Positions 33,208 through 45,200 of a DNA stretch of 64,000 nucleotides are shown one piece after another. Location: the NCBI GenBank assembly GCA_035048495.1, contig CM068547.1, forward strand, positions 6,661,700 to 6,725,699. Direction: 5' to 3'. Under the pieces are notes generated by a model, which saw nothing but the letters and a program-made list of their open reading frames with translations, did no database searches and was not told where the DNA came from. Origin of the DNA: Euptelea pleiosperma (taxonomy: Eukaryota; Streptophyta; Magnoliopsida; Ranunculales; Eupteleaceae). Each line of letters begins with the position of its first letter. The stretch's first letter is position 1. The position numbers and the translations under genes are program-made.

Positions 33208-33323
33208 ACAAAAATTCATCCTGATTAGTTATGTCTATCCATTGGATTATAGACTTTTTCATGGTTTGTTTTTTTAACCGTGGATTTTGAGTATTATTTT
33301 GGCCAATGACAAAGCAACACCAC

Positions 33324-34054
33324 TGTAGATACGTAAAAATGATAATATTGATGTATCATGACCTGTGCACGGCAAAACACTAAATCATTCTCTAGATTTT
33401 TCTTGGATTGACACGTGGCGGATGAAGGCCTATTTAAGATGGGAGTTTGTTGTGAAAGAGGGAGGAGAAATGGGGGTTCTGACTAGAGTCTAGTCGGCCA
33501 CCTTGGATACTCTTCTTGGCCATCTCGAATCCCTTCTCGACCACCTCGGATATGACCTCGAATGCAAACACTTGGAGCCGGGTAACCGGACACTTGGAGT
33601 CGGGTAGTCGGACAGGTGGACACTTGGAGCCGAACATACGAACACTTGGAGCCAGACATACGGACACTTGGGGCCGATTAGCCAGATAGCCGGACAACCA
33701 GACACTTGGAGCCGGACAGCCAAACACTTGGAGTTAGACTCAGATCTGACCTTGGAGTCAGACACTTACAACCGGACATTTGGAATCGGACAAGTGTATT
33801 CAGCAAAAGGTAGCGTAAGAAAGAAAATAAGATGTAACGTGAACAATGAATTTGATTAGTAAAATTGGGCCATTGAAAGGCTTCTCCGTGGATGTAGTTG
33901 CCAGCAAGAGACCGGCGACGAACCACATAAGTATTGTGTTTTATTTTATTTATACTTTAACTGTATTATGTTTATTATTTATTTAATGTTTGATATTATT
34001 GCTTGTGAAGGGAGGATCGGAGATCGGACGATTATACCAATTTTAACCCTTCCA
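33324..34054 (+). repeat. 5' LTR of a non-autonomous LTR retrotransposon
   Basis: It starts TGTAGATACGTAAAA and ends ..CCTTCCA before ATTTGGCGTCGTCTATGGGA, a leader typical of plant Gypsy-type elements. A TATTTAAG box lies near 33430. From 33565 to 33790 it contains a tandem run of units built on ACACTTGGAGCCGGACAGCC. Confidence 0.7.
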
Positions 34055-36469
34055 ATTTGGCGTCGTCTATGGGAACGACTGTGAAGCCATCAGAGAAATC
34101 AAGAAGAAGAACATTTCAGACCATTGCTGAAAATGAACAGCAAGAAAAGCTCCAACATGCCCGACTCATATTTTCATGTCTTTATCGAGCAAATTTATGA
34201 GAAAACAAGAAAATGATCGTCAAATCCACCTCAGAATCACCAACCATCTTCGTCGGAGCTCCGTATGCACCATCTACAAAAGGTTTGAAAGAAAAAGAAA
34301 ATGACAAAGAAAATGTAAGCTTTTACCTATTTATTTTTAAATATAAAATTAAAAAATAATATAAACCCATTTTTTAAGGGAAATGACATACTCACTGGCT
34401 AAAGACAAAACTGAAAAGTAAAGTAAATTACGACAAAAAAAAAGTTAAGCAAATAAAGAATAAATGAATATTAAAGTTAATAATACACACAATATGTATA
34501 TTAAGTTCATGAAATAACATGTTTTATTGATCATAAATATATTATTGTAATAATTTCACATGTTGCGTATGTTACTTTCGTTGTTTAGATATTTATTTCA
34601 TGTTGTATGAAATGTAAGTGATTACAAAGGGCTACCACAACTAAATGTAGTAAGAATGTTGCATTGTTATATGCTAATCATCATTTTAAATTACTTGTGT
34701 CGAATTCATAACTTAGTAGAAGAATAGAAAGACAATAGTGTTACAAATATAAAACTGTAGATTATGGTGATAGTGCATGATGATATATATTTGACATGAA
34801 CATTGATTTCGGACCCGACTTGGGAGTCCGGACTGTTAACATGTAGGATAAATCCCAAAGATATTGAAAGATTCAACTTGTATTATATTTAGTTGTCACA
34901 TATTTTTAAAGATCGTGAAAAAGATTCTACGAAGAAAAGAAGTGAAGTATAAAAGTTATACGAATTGATCACAATTTATGTTAATGCATGATGATATTTA
35001 GAAATGAGTTAACATTAAGCATATATTTGCATAATGTTATTTAAAGTTATGAAGCCATTTTATTAATGTTCATATTAAGTGGACCAGTTTAGTATAATCA
35101 CTATTGAGACCATGCGGGTGGGTCATGTAATAGGCCCACCCAAACATTATTCAATGAGAAAATAATTTTTAGGCTCGACCATTAGATTTGGGGGCTTGGC
35201 AGAGCCAAGCCCAACCCCCTGACTTAGGGGATTGTTAGCGGAGGGTGACGAAAAGAAGAATAATGGAGCTCAAGCTCCCTTGAGACCATGAGACTTTGAT
35301 TAAAATTGAATTTGTATTATGCTTCTAGCCTTTTATGTGAAAAAGCATGTCGAGTTAATGGACAGAGAAATGACAACCTAGATCTCAGCACGATATCCGG
35401 GCGATGGAAGTTTTTCGATTGATTTTGATCTCGACTGAGTTGGTCATCTGAAATTATGTGCATATGAATGAACGTCTGGAGCTCTGTTGGATCGAGCTTG
35501 AGCTCAGCAAGCCGACACAGGTATGCAAATGAGCGGGATCAGCTTCGACCATCCCAATTTGAACGGGACTGATTTCGGTTGTCCAAAAAATGAACGAAAT
35601 CGGCTTTGACCACCCCAATATGAATGGGATTGGCTTCGGCTATCCAAAAATGAACAGGACTGCCTTCGGCTGTCCAAATGAGCGGGATTGGCTTCGGCCG
35701 TCCAAATGAACTTCAGCCATCCAAACATGAACGGAATCGACTTCGGCCATCCAAAATGAACGAGATCGGCTTTGACTATCCAAAAATGAATGGGATCGAC
35801 TTCGGCCATCCAAAAATGAATGTATGTTATTCTCAGCCAATATTATTCTCGGGTATTGTTCTCGGCAAGTATTATTCTTAACTATCGCAGTTCGGCTATC
35901 GAAGTATTATTCTCGACTATTGCAATATTATTTTAGGCTATCTCTCTCTACATGACATTTTTGTCAGATATCAATTATCGTAATTCAGTTATCTTTTTCG
36001 GATGAATTATTCTTAAATATCGGCTATCGCAATTCAGCTATCGCAATATTATTCTCGATTATCCTTCTTAGATATGTCATTATTCTCAGCCAATATTGAG
36101 CTATCATAACATTATTCTCAGATATTGAGCTATCACAGTACTATTATCAAATATCGAGCTATTACAGTATTATTCTCGGATATCGTTTTCAAAATGTCTA
36201 CAGAGAAGATCAATTTCGGCCGATATTATCTCGAATATTGTTCTCAGACATGACATTATTCTCGGTATTATTCAGAGGCATCAGTTATGTTATTATTGGC
36301 TATCGCTCTTGAATATGGCATCATTCTTGATTTTCAGATAATTTATTCTTAGGTATGCAAGAGCACATGCGAAAATATAGAAGATCTGTGAATCTTTCGA
36401 ACATTGACTTATTTTCTTAGAGGCGAACCATCACTTTGGATCGAGCTCCACCTCCGAGAGGGGGCTTAT
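34055..36469 (+). mobile_element. internal region of a LARD/TRIM-like element, no gag or pol
   Basis: The 2.4 kb between the LTRs has no retroelement domain. From about 35520 to 35830 it holds a tandem array of units about 36 bp long (GGGATCGACTTCGGCCATCC-like), then a looser array of TATTATTCTCGGCTATCG-like units to about 36350. A polypurine tract, CGAGAGGGGG (36455-36464), precedes the 3' LTR. Replication would depend on another element. Confidence 0.65.
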
Positions 36470-36777
36470 TGTAGATACATAAAAATTGTAATATTGATTT
36501 ATCATGACTTGTGCATCGCAAATCACTAAATCATTCTCTAATTTTTTCTTGGATTGACACATGGCAGAGGAAGGCCTATTTAAGATGAGAGTTTGTTGTG
36601 AAAGAGGGAGGAGGAAGGGAGGAGAAATGGGGGTTCTGACTAGAGTCTAGTAGGCCACCTCGGATATGACCTCAGATGCGAACACTTGGAGCCGGGCAGC
36701 TGGACAGCCGGCCACTTGGAGTCGAGTAGCCAGACAGTCGGACACTTGGAGTCGGATAGCCGGACACTTGGAGTATA
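36470..36777 (+). repeat. 3' LTR, truncated
   Basis: It matches the first 300 bp or so of the 5' LTR, from TGTAGATACATAAAA through the ACACTTGGAGCCGG units. It is then cut by an unrelated repeat starting GTATAAAGGGGGTAATAG. Confidence 0.7.
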
Positions 36778-37370
36778 AAGGGGGTAATAGTAAAGTCTGA
36801 AAGTATTACTAAAGTTTGAAAGTATAAGGGGGTATTACAAATTACTTTCAAAATTTAGGGTGTGTTACTAAAATACCATTTTTTTAATAAGAGAAGAACA
36901 TTGAATGAGCAGCAAGGCCTTGCAGAAGTTTTTTAATTTTTGTTTTTACTAACTTGCAGGGTCAGGATTTGTTTGGGGGGGCACCCCTGGCTTCAATCTC
37001 AAGTTACACAAAAAAAAGGTGTTTCCGTAACACTCCCATGAAATTGGAAAGTAATTAGTAATACCCCCTCATACTATCAAACTTTAGGACTACATCCCTT
37101 GACCTAGTTTAACCATCATTTGACTAATGTTTTAACGTGACATGCATCATGCATGCGCCCATTAATGCACCAATGAAAAGACCATAATATTGTTAGTATA
37201 ATGCTAATGATGTGTGATTCAAGTCCGTTTTAACTTCAGCCAACCACTGTTAAACTAGGTCAAGGGGGTAATCATAAAGTTTGAAAGTATAAGGGCGTAT
37301 TACTAATTACTTTCAAATTTCAGGGGGTCCACTAAAATACCCAATAAAAAAATACTAATATAGTTACTTT
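36778..37370. repeat. GGGGGTAAT..AAAGTTTGAAAGT repeats with an inverted pair
   Basis: TTTGAAAGTATAAGGGGGTATTAC occurs at about 36810-36832, inverted at about 37052-37084, and again at 37280-37303. The segment 37030-37345 is a foldback around them. GGCTTCAATCTCAAGTTACAC (36989-37009) recurs near 30878 with one change. Confidence 0.45.
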
Positions 37371-37514
37371 AAGGGAATTTTTCAAATAATTAATAAAATT
37401 GTCGTTTATGACCAGAATGTCAATAACGTCTCCAAATGGCTAGAACAATAGCTTAGTCTCATTTTTGGATAGTAATACCCCTGCCTTCAAAACATCCCAA
37501 AACTTGTCTTTTTG

Positions 37515-37780
37515 GGAGGCAATTCTTTTCGAAGATTGATTTGCGATCTGGTTACCATCATATATGTACAAGGGATGAAGACATTCCCGATATAGCCTTT
37601 AGGACCCGATATGGTCATTACAAGTTTTTAGTCATGCCTTTCGGGTTGACCAATTCCCCAGCAACCTTTGTGGGCATGATGAATCGCGCGTCTACCATCA
37701 CATGTGGATCGATTCATGATAGTGTTTGTTGACGACATACTCATTTATTCCAGGACCAAAGTCGAGCACGAGGGGATTTG
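37515..37780 (+). mobile_element. Ty3/Gypsy reverse transcriptase fragment
   Basis: The translation contains LRSGYHHI, then [20 protein letters not shown] and, after a frameshift, a [10 protein letters not shown] box. This is the centre of a Gypsy RT, about 85 codons, with nothing on either side. It is a dead fragment. Confidence 0.85.
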
Positions 37781-37912
37781 AGGTACTAAGATCCAACGCC
37801 TAGAAATCACTAATCAGGCCATTTTTTATTTGTAGGTCCACCTAGGGATTGGCCAAACATCCAAACAGTTAGAGTCCTCTAAATGTGTGCCGCATGTCTC
37901 ATATTGTGTCCT
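37781..37912. mobile_element. right half of a G-box MITE copy
   Basis: GATCCAACGCCTAGAAATCACTAATCAGGC, then the GGTCCACCTAGGGATTGGCC and AGTCCTCTAAATGTGTGCC arm. It could be the missing half of the copy interrupted at 33324. The G-box is degraded to GTGCCGCATGTC. Confidence 0.55.
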
Positions 37913-38254
37913 ATAATGGGAACCTATCATTTTAGGGCGGTCACTGGAGCCCGACCTATAAAATAAATGATATATTATAAATTTACATTTGGAGAAAGTC
38001 ATTTTGGAATGATTTTGAACCATTCTAAAAAATGATTTTAGGCAGGTCATAATTTTGGAATGGCTCAATATCCTTTTTAAGATAATTGTAGTGTCCAACA
38101 CCAATAACGTTGTGACATGTGTACCTAAGGAAATCGGAAGAGCATGCCAACCAATTTCTCCCATTTCTTTTGTATGTTTTGTTTTTCAAACGGGTTTAAT
38201 TCCCTTGGTAGCTTGGAACTCTCATTAACAAGTGACCTTAGAACAACTCAATTT

Positions 38255-39445
38255 TTATCTATATAACAAAACAGGGAAGTTGTCTCCCCACTTATACCCC
38301 CTCTTGTTTGTTTCGACAAAGAAGGGCCGAGATCTTATTCCTTAAAATGACGGTGGATCTCAACCTCTCACGCCCAATTTTGGCAAATGCTTTGTTGGAG
38401 AGTGCCGAAGGCACGGGCCACCCACTATCTATATCTATATAACAAAACAGGAGGGTTGTCTCCCCCTCTTATCCGACTTCATAAAGGATGGCCAAGATCT
38501 TATCACTGCAAATGGACGGTGGATCTCAGTCACTCACACCCAATTTTGACAAACGCTTTGTCAATGAGTGTCGTTGGCACGGGTCGCCTACTATTTACCT
38601 ACATGTAAGGAATGAAATGGGTTGGATTTACATATAGCCCAAGGGTCAAGCTCAGGAGCCCCACTTTTTATGACTCAAGAGGGATGTTACCGTTAAAACG
38701 GATTGAAACGGCCAGGGGCAAAAATGAATTTTAACGGATAAAAGTGGTGCTGAAATTCAAAATTTAAAATTTAAAATTTGAAAAAAAGAAGAAGATGAAT
38801 TTAACGGAAATTTAATGGTTTTCTCATACCCCTCTTATCTTATATGGCTTCAATAATGAGTGGCTGAGATCCACTATGCTTCATATCGATGACTGAGATT
38901 AACTCCCACCCGATTTTGACAAACACTTTGTCGGAAAATGCCGCAGGCACGGGCCACCCACGCATATATCAAGACAACTCAGTTGTATTCTCTTATCTTA
39001 TCCATCCATCTAATGTGGACGGTTAGATTTCAGCCACTCAATCCACCTCATTTGACCTCAATTTATTCAAAATTTAAATTCCAACACTGTTATTTTTTGT
39101 TATTTATGTTATTTTCCCATTTCTCCCTCTATGTGTTACAATCCGTTATAACTGCCGTTATAATGGAAAAAATGGTAACGCCCCAGTCCGTTAACCGTTT
39201 GAGTGCCAAAGGCACCCAATTTTTGCGAACGCTTTTGTTGGAGAGTGCCGTGAGCATGGGCCATTTACTATTCTATATAACAAAACACATTGGTTGTCTC
39301 CCTACTTATACCACTCTCTTATAAGCATCAACAAAGAAGGGCCGAGATCTAATCCTCCCCCAAATGGACGGTGGATCTCCGCCACTCACCTGATTTTGGC
39401 AAATTCTTTGTCGAGGAGTGCCGATGGCATGGGGCACCCACTAGT
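38255..39445 (+). mobile_element. cluster of Helitron-like mini-elements
   Basis: TCTATATAACAAAACA starts at about 38258, 38431 and 39274, and GTGCCG..GGCACGGG(C/T)CACC-type hairpin ends lie near 38400-38425, 38566-38596, 38937-38958 and 39416-39442. The last ends ACTAG before T, as in Helitrons. The copies are head-to-tail, and one carries the same AACGG-containing downstream block as 8250-8560. Confidence 0.45.
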
Positions 39446-39641
39446 ATATAAAAAAAGACAACTTAATTTAGTTTTGAAAATACCATGCACTTAATGTGCC
39501 GTTTTCTAAAAATAGATGCACCGTTCATTTATTTTATAGAATATAATTTTAAAAAATAAATATAACTGAGAAGATTTGCTAAGGGCCGGACCCCCTTGAG
39601 TGTGACCCCGCCCCGCCCTTAAAGGCTTGAATTTAATAAAA

Positions 39642-39975
39642 TGGTCGCTCTACGGGCACCCACCTTTTTGGTTGGGCACCTACATCCAAGATATATTTTT
39701 TTTTCTTTCAAAAAAGCCCCCTCTTTCAGCTAGGCACCCACCCCTTCTCCTTCGTCTTCCCTCTTCCTATCTATTTCTCTCTCACCTCTCCCACTCTCTC
39801 TCACTCCCCCCTCTCTGAGCATTTAGCCCCCACGGTGCTGCATTGCCGTGGGGGCTAAATGCAGAGAGAGAGAGAGAGAGAGAGGAGAAGGCGTGGGGTG
39901 CGCAGCTGAAAAGTAAGAGCATTTTGGTCCATGTAGGTGCCCAGTCAAAAGAGGTAGGCGGCCGTAGAGCGGCCA
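39642..39975. mobile_element. MULE-type MITE with perfect 9-bp duplication
   Basis: TGGTCGCTCTACGGGCACC pairs with the right end GCCGTAGAGCGGCCA. The flanks TTAATAAAA (39633-39641 and 39976-39984) are identical. Inside is a GCATTTAGCCCCCACGG hairpin and an AG microsatellite (39863-39884). It interrupts a larger foldback with ends near 39583 and 40045. Confidence 0.83.
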
Positions 39976-40138
39976 TTAATAAAAAAGCCCTCTTTTTGGG
40001 GCTTTAAAAGGTAGGGCGGGGCCCCCTTAGAAGGGGGCCGGAATCCAGATTGTCACCCCTGGCTATACCTGATCCGTGATGGTTGAAAGTTGAAACAACG
40101 GTTTCATGGGTCGACCATTGACTATAGACTCTTAACTG

Positions 40139-40511
40139 GAGAACACCTTCGCTCACGCTTGTGTGTGAGCAAAGTCGATCGCACATCACAATATGAGCCA
40201 CGTGGCACACTCTTAGAGGATGATGACCGTATGGATGTTTGTTCAGCCCTAGTTGGACCTGCAAACCAAAAATTAGCTTGATTAGTGATTTCTATGCGTT
40301 GGATTGGAGTCATTTGCATGGATTGCTTTAAACCATAGAATTTAGAGCATTATTGACCATTATTTGGGGTACTAGATCCAAAGTTTTGACATAACTAATC
40401 AGGCTGATTTTGGTTTTCAGGTCCAACGAGGGACTGGCCAAACATCCATACGGTCATCGTCCTCTAAGAGTGTGCCACGTGGCTCATATTGTGGTGAGCG
40501 AAGGTTTACTC
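40139..40511. mobile_element. G-box MITE family copy with perfect 9-bp duplication
   Basis: The flanks TCTTAACTG at 40130-40138 and 40512-40520 are identical. The arms contain GCCACGTGGC at 40197-40206 and 40474-40483. At 373 bp this is the best-preserved copy and a good reference for the family. It lies about 100 bp upstream of the presumed promoter of the hAT-derived gene. Confidence 0.92.
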
Positions 40512-40569
40512 TCTTAACTGTAGTTTACATAAAAAATCTCAACTCTCATCCAAAAAGGAGATTTTTTCA

Positions 40570-40945
40570 TTCTTTATCACTTGAAATTGAGAAGTTTTCT
40601 ACTCTTCTCCAAAAAAAGGCAGCACTGAGTTTCACTCCTTTAATTTGCATGTATTTCGAGAGAAATAGGTTTGTAAACGCCCCCATTAATTGGTACACGT
40701 GTATATCAATATATCGGCGAGATCTCGCAAATCTCGACCGTAAGATTAAAGTTTTAAATAAGAGACAAAAAAGAAATGAAGAAAAACTAGGGGGTAGGAG
40801 AGAAACAAATGCCAAGAATGCGAGATCTCGCGATATTCCTCTCTCTCGTTAGAACAAAATTTCATCGTCGCGATAAATCGGAATATATTTTTGCAGAATC
40901 TGCGATTTCCGGTATCTCTCGATCGAGAAGATCTCTCTATCTATT
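40570..40945 (+). promoter_or_regulatory. presumed promoter and first noncoding exon of the hAT-derived gene
   Basis: This block is shared with the pseudogene copy (20806-21100), including two GCGAGATCTCGC palindromes (40717-40728, 40820-40831), CACGTG at about 40697-40702 and a CT-rich stretch ending ATCTATT before a GTGAGTTC donor at 40946. Because the same block precedes the duplicated coding exon at short distance, it most likely drives the gene whose coding exon starts at 54664. The transcription start is not determined. Confidence 0.55.
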
Positions 40946-41062
40946 GTGAGTTCTGAAACTCTCTCAACTGTTTTTCGGTTTTTTCTCTTTCGATTGTTTA
41001 TTGTTTTCTGATTTTTTTTTTTTTATGAAACTGAAGCTTTTGAACTTCAGATTGTTGGTGTC

Positions 41063-41545
41063 TTAGGGTTAGATTGACGGATTTGAGAGTTGGGTTTGTG
41101 TGATTTTGTGCCTGCAGGAGTTTGATTTTCTTATGTGTTCAATGATACAGTACTGTTATATTTCTGGGTTGGTTTTGGTATGGGCTGAAGAGTGAGGATC
41201 AACTAGGACATATGAACCATTTTTAGGGTTTGATTGAAGGATTTAAGAAGTGGGTTTGTGTGATTTTATGCTGAAATTGCTTGAGGTCTTTGATTAATGA
41301 GGAAGAAATGTAGATATCTGGTTTGGATTGGGGGGTCTGCAAATGAGCTGAAGAGTGAGCATCAAAAGGAAAAATTGAGCCCTTTTTAGGGTTAGATTGA
41401 AGGATTTGAGAAGTGGGTTGGTGTGCATTTGTGTTGGAGTCGCTGGAGTAGTTTTATTTTCTTAGGTGTTAATGATACAGAACTGTAGATTTTTGGTTTG
41501 AATTTGGGTCTCTAAAATGAGCTAAAGAGTGAAGAACACTTTTTA
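41063..41545 (+). repeat. three tandem units of about 160 bp in the first intron
   Basis: The blocks TAGGGTTAGATTGACGG (41063), TAGGGTTTGATTGAAGG (about 41224) and TAGGGTTAGATTGAAGG (about 41387) each begin a unit that continues through GTGGGTTTGTGTGATTTT and ends in a GAGCTGAAGAGTGAGC-like block. The units are diverged and non-coding. Confidence 0.7.
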
Positions 41546-42275
41546 GCTTTGGTTTCACTTACAAACACTCGACTTAAGTGGCATTTTTGATAAATTTGAG
41601 GATGAATGAAGACCAAATCAGTCTATCATGATCGAGCTTGGCATCAATATAACAAGATCTAATAAAACTTTCAGAAAAGAACAATTTTGATGAGGTCATT
41701 AAGCAGTTTGTGGCGTATATTGATTTCCCAACTCAAAGAGTGAGAGATCGAGGGGGGAGGAGTTGTGACCTGTCATTTGAATACTAGTTTGATGAGGTCA
41801 TTTCATCTGGAAACCTTATCCTAATGCTTGTCTAAACTGTGTTGCCTCTCATCTGGACACTGTTATTTGATGAGGTCGTCTTCGGTGATGAGATAGTTTA
41901 GCAGGAGTTGATAGAAGACCAAGAGGTTTCATCGCTCATTGAGCAGGGTGGTCTTGTTCAGACTATCTAGGACTTAAGAAATGGGGCTTGCTTGGAGTTT
42001 TCCTTCATAGGCGTACTAAGCATATTTCACATTCATTACTTGCTGATATGCTTTTGTAAATATCAAAGTGAAGGGTGGTGTGTTGCATGGACCTGGACAC
42101 AGGAGTTGGAGTCTGACGTGTGTCGTACAGTCACTCATTGAGCAATAAAAGTCTGGATTATTGATATAAAAGGAAGTGTATAATAATAAAAGATTACAAT
42201 TTTTTGCAACTATTGAATTTTTGCAACCTATAAGAATATACATAAACAAAAATAATAAAAACATTATAACAATAC

Positions 42276-45200
42276 TGTCACGCCCCGAATTTCGGCACCC
42301 GAACCCGACCCGAATGCATGTTGATCGGCCCGTTTACTCGAAATCCAGGGTGTGAAAAATAAGAAAGGGAAAATAGAATCTCACCGTTTACAACGAGATA
42401 TCGAAAGTTCAAAATTTACTAAGGTCTCAAAATCAAAATCTCCGATAGCTAACATCATCCGTAACACACAAAGTCAAGAAGAACCGATGATTTACTAATC
42501 ATGATTCACCAAAAGGTCTCATCTACTAATCACGATCCAATAATATGAAATAATAAATTTATGACATGAATTAAAAAGCAATGAAATCAAAGTCGCTAAT
42601 CATATTCCTCTTCAAGGTTCGGCTCATGCTCATCGGGTTCGCATGTCTCATCGCATATTACATCCACTGGGTGCAATTCCTCCCTGTACCCTACTTCGTG
42701 CATCTCCGTTTCATCTACATCTGAAAATGTGGTTGTAGGAGTGAGCCAAGTGCTCACTCAAGTTTTTCACTCAACACATGATTCAAACAATACAAGATAT
42801 ATATAGACATGTTCGCATGGATTAAATTGTTAAACAGTAATATCCTGGTCGTAATGAATGCATGAACAGTTAATCAAAAGTAATACACAACCCACACAAG
42901 GGGTTTCCTTCTTCACCTACACAGGGGGTCTTCTTGGGGTTTTCGGGTCTTTCACTCTGGAGAACTCACTCCCAACTTGCTTTATTACTTCTGAACTGGA
43001 AATACAATGCATGCTTTTATATATATGAGAAATTACTGAAACTGTAAATATCCAAGCAGGGGATCTCCAATACGAAACAGATAGAATCTACACAGGGGAT
43101 CTCTAATGTAAAATCGGCAATCAATTACAGTTCAACAATAAATACATGCTCACGAGTCAATGACTAGTATTGAAAGAATCATAAAAAAGGTACCTACCTT
43201 TGATCGCTTTTCCACGATTTCATCTTAATTCTTCAAATTGGCCCTCTTCGCGTAATTTCAACCGAAGATTATGGAGCCTTCAATTTTCACATTTTGAGTT
43301 AACTGCCAGTAAAATAAGGTAATTTGTAAAACCAAGGGTTGTTATATAATACAAGAGTGTTGGTTGGGTTGGTGAGTAGTGTAGTTAGATGTCAAAATGA
43401 AATGTCCAAATATCAACACGTGGAACGTGAAGACTAGTTGATAATCTAACGGTCAAGATTTTTGCAAACGTGAGAAAAGTTGGCTTTGCGTGACGTGGCT
43501 TAAGAGAATCAAAGCCAAATATGATGTGGATACATTAAGGCCATGCGAAAGAGTAGTAATTGTAGTGTGCCGATATTGGCTTGGTCCGATAAACGCGAGT
43601 CTGGTTGGGCGAAGGGCTGATACGTGGTGCAACTTCTAAAGAACATATGTGAGGCCGTTACTAGTATGTGATGCTAGCTGGGTTAACGGAGAGATCGTGT
43701 AATGGCTATACGCTTGGACAACTGGTAAGGTTTTGGGACTGAATCATGATGATGGAGCTTCTATCAGATGACTAAATTGGTCCGATCTACCACTGATTTC
43801 AAGAGAAGATGCTAGTTGATGCTGGTAAACAATAGGGGAAGCATCCAACGCTTGCATGTAATCACGCTGGACCAAGGAAATAAATTTCGGTTTCGAGGTT
43901 TATTTCGACCAACCCGGAAATGGAAATATTTCGACCAGCGTGGAAATAATACATTTTCGTGGAAATGATGGAAATAATGCGGAAATGATGGAAATATTAT
44001 AAAAATGTTTGTGGAAAGTTTAGGAAATGATATAAACAAGCCTAAAAACACTCATAAACTATCAAACCATAATATACAACCATATGTAGTGTGGAAATGA
44101 ATAACCATAGCGGTCTGTAATATGTCGAGACGTGTATCTGATAGTCAGTCCAAATATTATTTAATTACATAACTATTATTTAATTGCTTATTTTTTTAAA
44201 GAAAATCATAAATCAAGGTATTAACGAATCTTTATTCACTTACATTAGTGTCTTAATATTATATAATTTTAGAAAACCTATTTATTATTAACTTATAACA
44301 TTACTTAACTTTTTGAATGTTTAAATATTTTTTTGGGAAAAATATTTAACCCAACCAACTTGTAGAACGAGCTAAGTTATGCATATAATCCATTTATACA
44401 CAATCATGGATGTTTAGGGTAAAAACAAATGAAATTGGTATTTTCCTCAAATTTTAAATTTTTATCCTAAATGATTTTCAATCTTTGCGCAAATCAAGTG
44501 TAAATGCATCATAGATTCATAGGAAAAAAAAAAGATTCATAGATTTGATGCATTTACACCTAATCTATCTATTTGTAGCAAGAAACGACAGCAAATGTAC
44601 ATTTCGAATTTGAAAAAACTCCAAAATGGGATTCGATTCATCCTCACGATCAATCCGCGATCCAAGAAATCTATAATGGATTGGTCTTATATATATATAT
44701 GGAAAGGGGTTAAATGATCAAATATGGGATTTGTGGTGCTCAAATGGGACATTTCCTACCTTTGATCAAAATGTTTCTATTGATGTCGAAACATTTCGAC
44801 CAAAATAATACCTATTTACACCGTCAATTGACCGAAATTTACTGTTAACACGAAATATTTCGACATGTATGGAAACATTTCGTGTATGTATTCTTTCCTG
44901 TCGGTAACCTAGAAAATGGAAATATTTTGCGAAATATTTCGTTAATTTCGGGAAATTTATTTCCTTGCGCTGGACTGATCTACGAGTATGTTGCTGGAAT
45001 CTACAGGGTATCTATCAACCATATATAGAAGGTGATTTCTGACGGAGTGGTTCGCATGATCAAGATGATCACATGTTGTCCGGAGGATGTGAATGGATAA
45101 CTCAATGTCACGATTAAGGAATTGAGATATTGTACTTGCCGGTCTGATAGGTTTGTGGTTGAATAGATCAATTGTAGGAAATTCGCAAAACATTAGAGGG

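Larger units (their letters stand above)
32521..33323. mobile_element. old G-box MITE copy broken by two insertions
   Basis: The left arm (CTCTTAGAGATCACTGACC) is followed by the insert 32562-32817, then CCATACCTAGGTGGACC, then the insert 32856-33207, then the core (CATCCTGATTAGTTATG..GAGTATTATTTTGG). It stops where an LTR begins at 33324. A matching right half appears at about 37781-37912. Confidence 0.65.

Noticed and set aside
33565..33790. CRISPR-like array
   Set aside because: The units are contiguous and degenerate without unique spacers of fixed length and lie inside an LTR of a plant retroelement.
35520..35830. coding repeat protein (several 60-100-codon frames on both strands)
   Set aside because: The frames arise from a 36-bp tandem array, which keeps all frames open; no start context or domain.
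39761..39890. functional CT/AG regulatory tract
   Set aside because: It is a microsatellite and hairpin inside a MITE with perfect target-site duplication.
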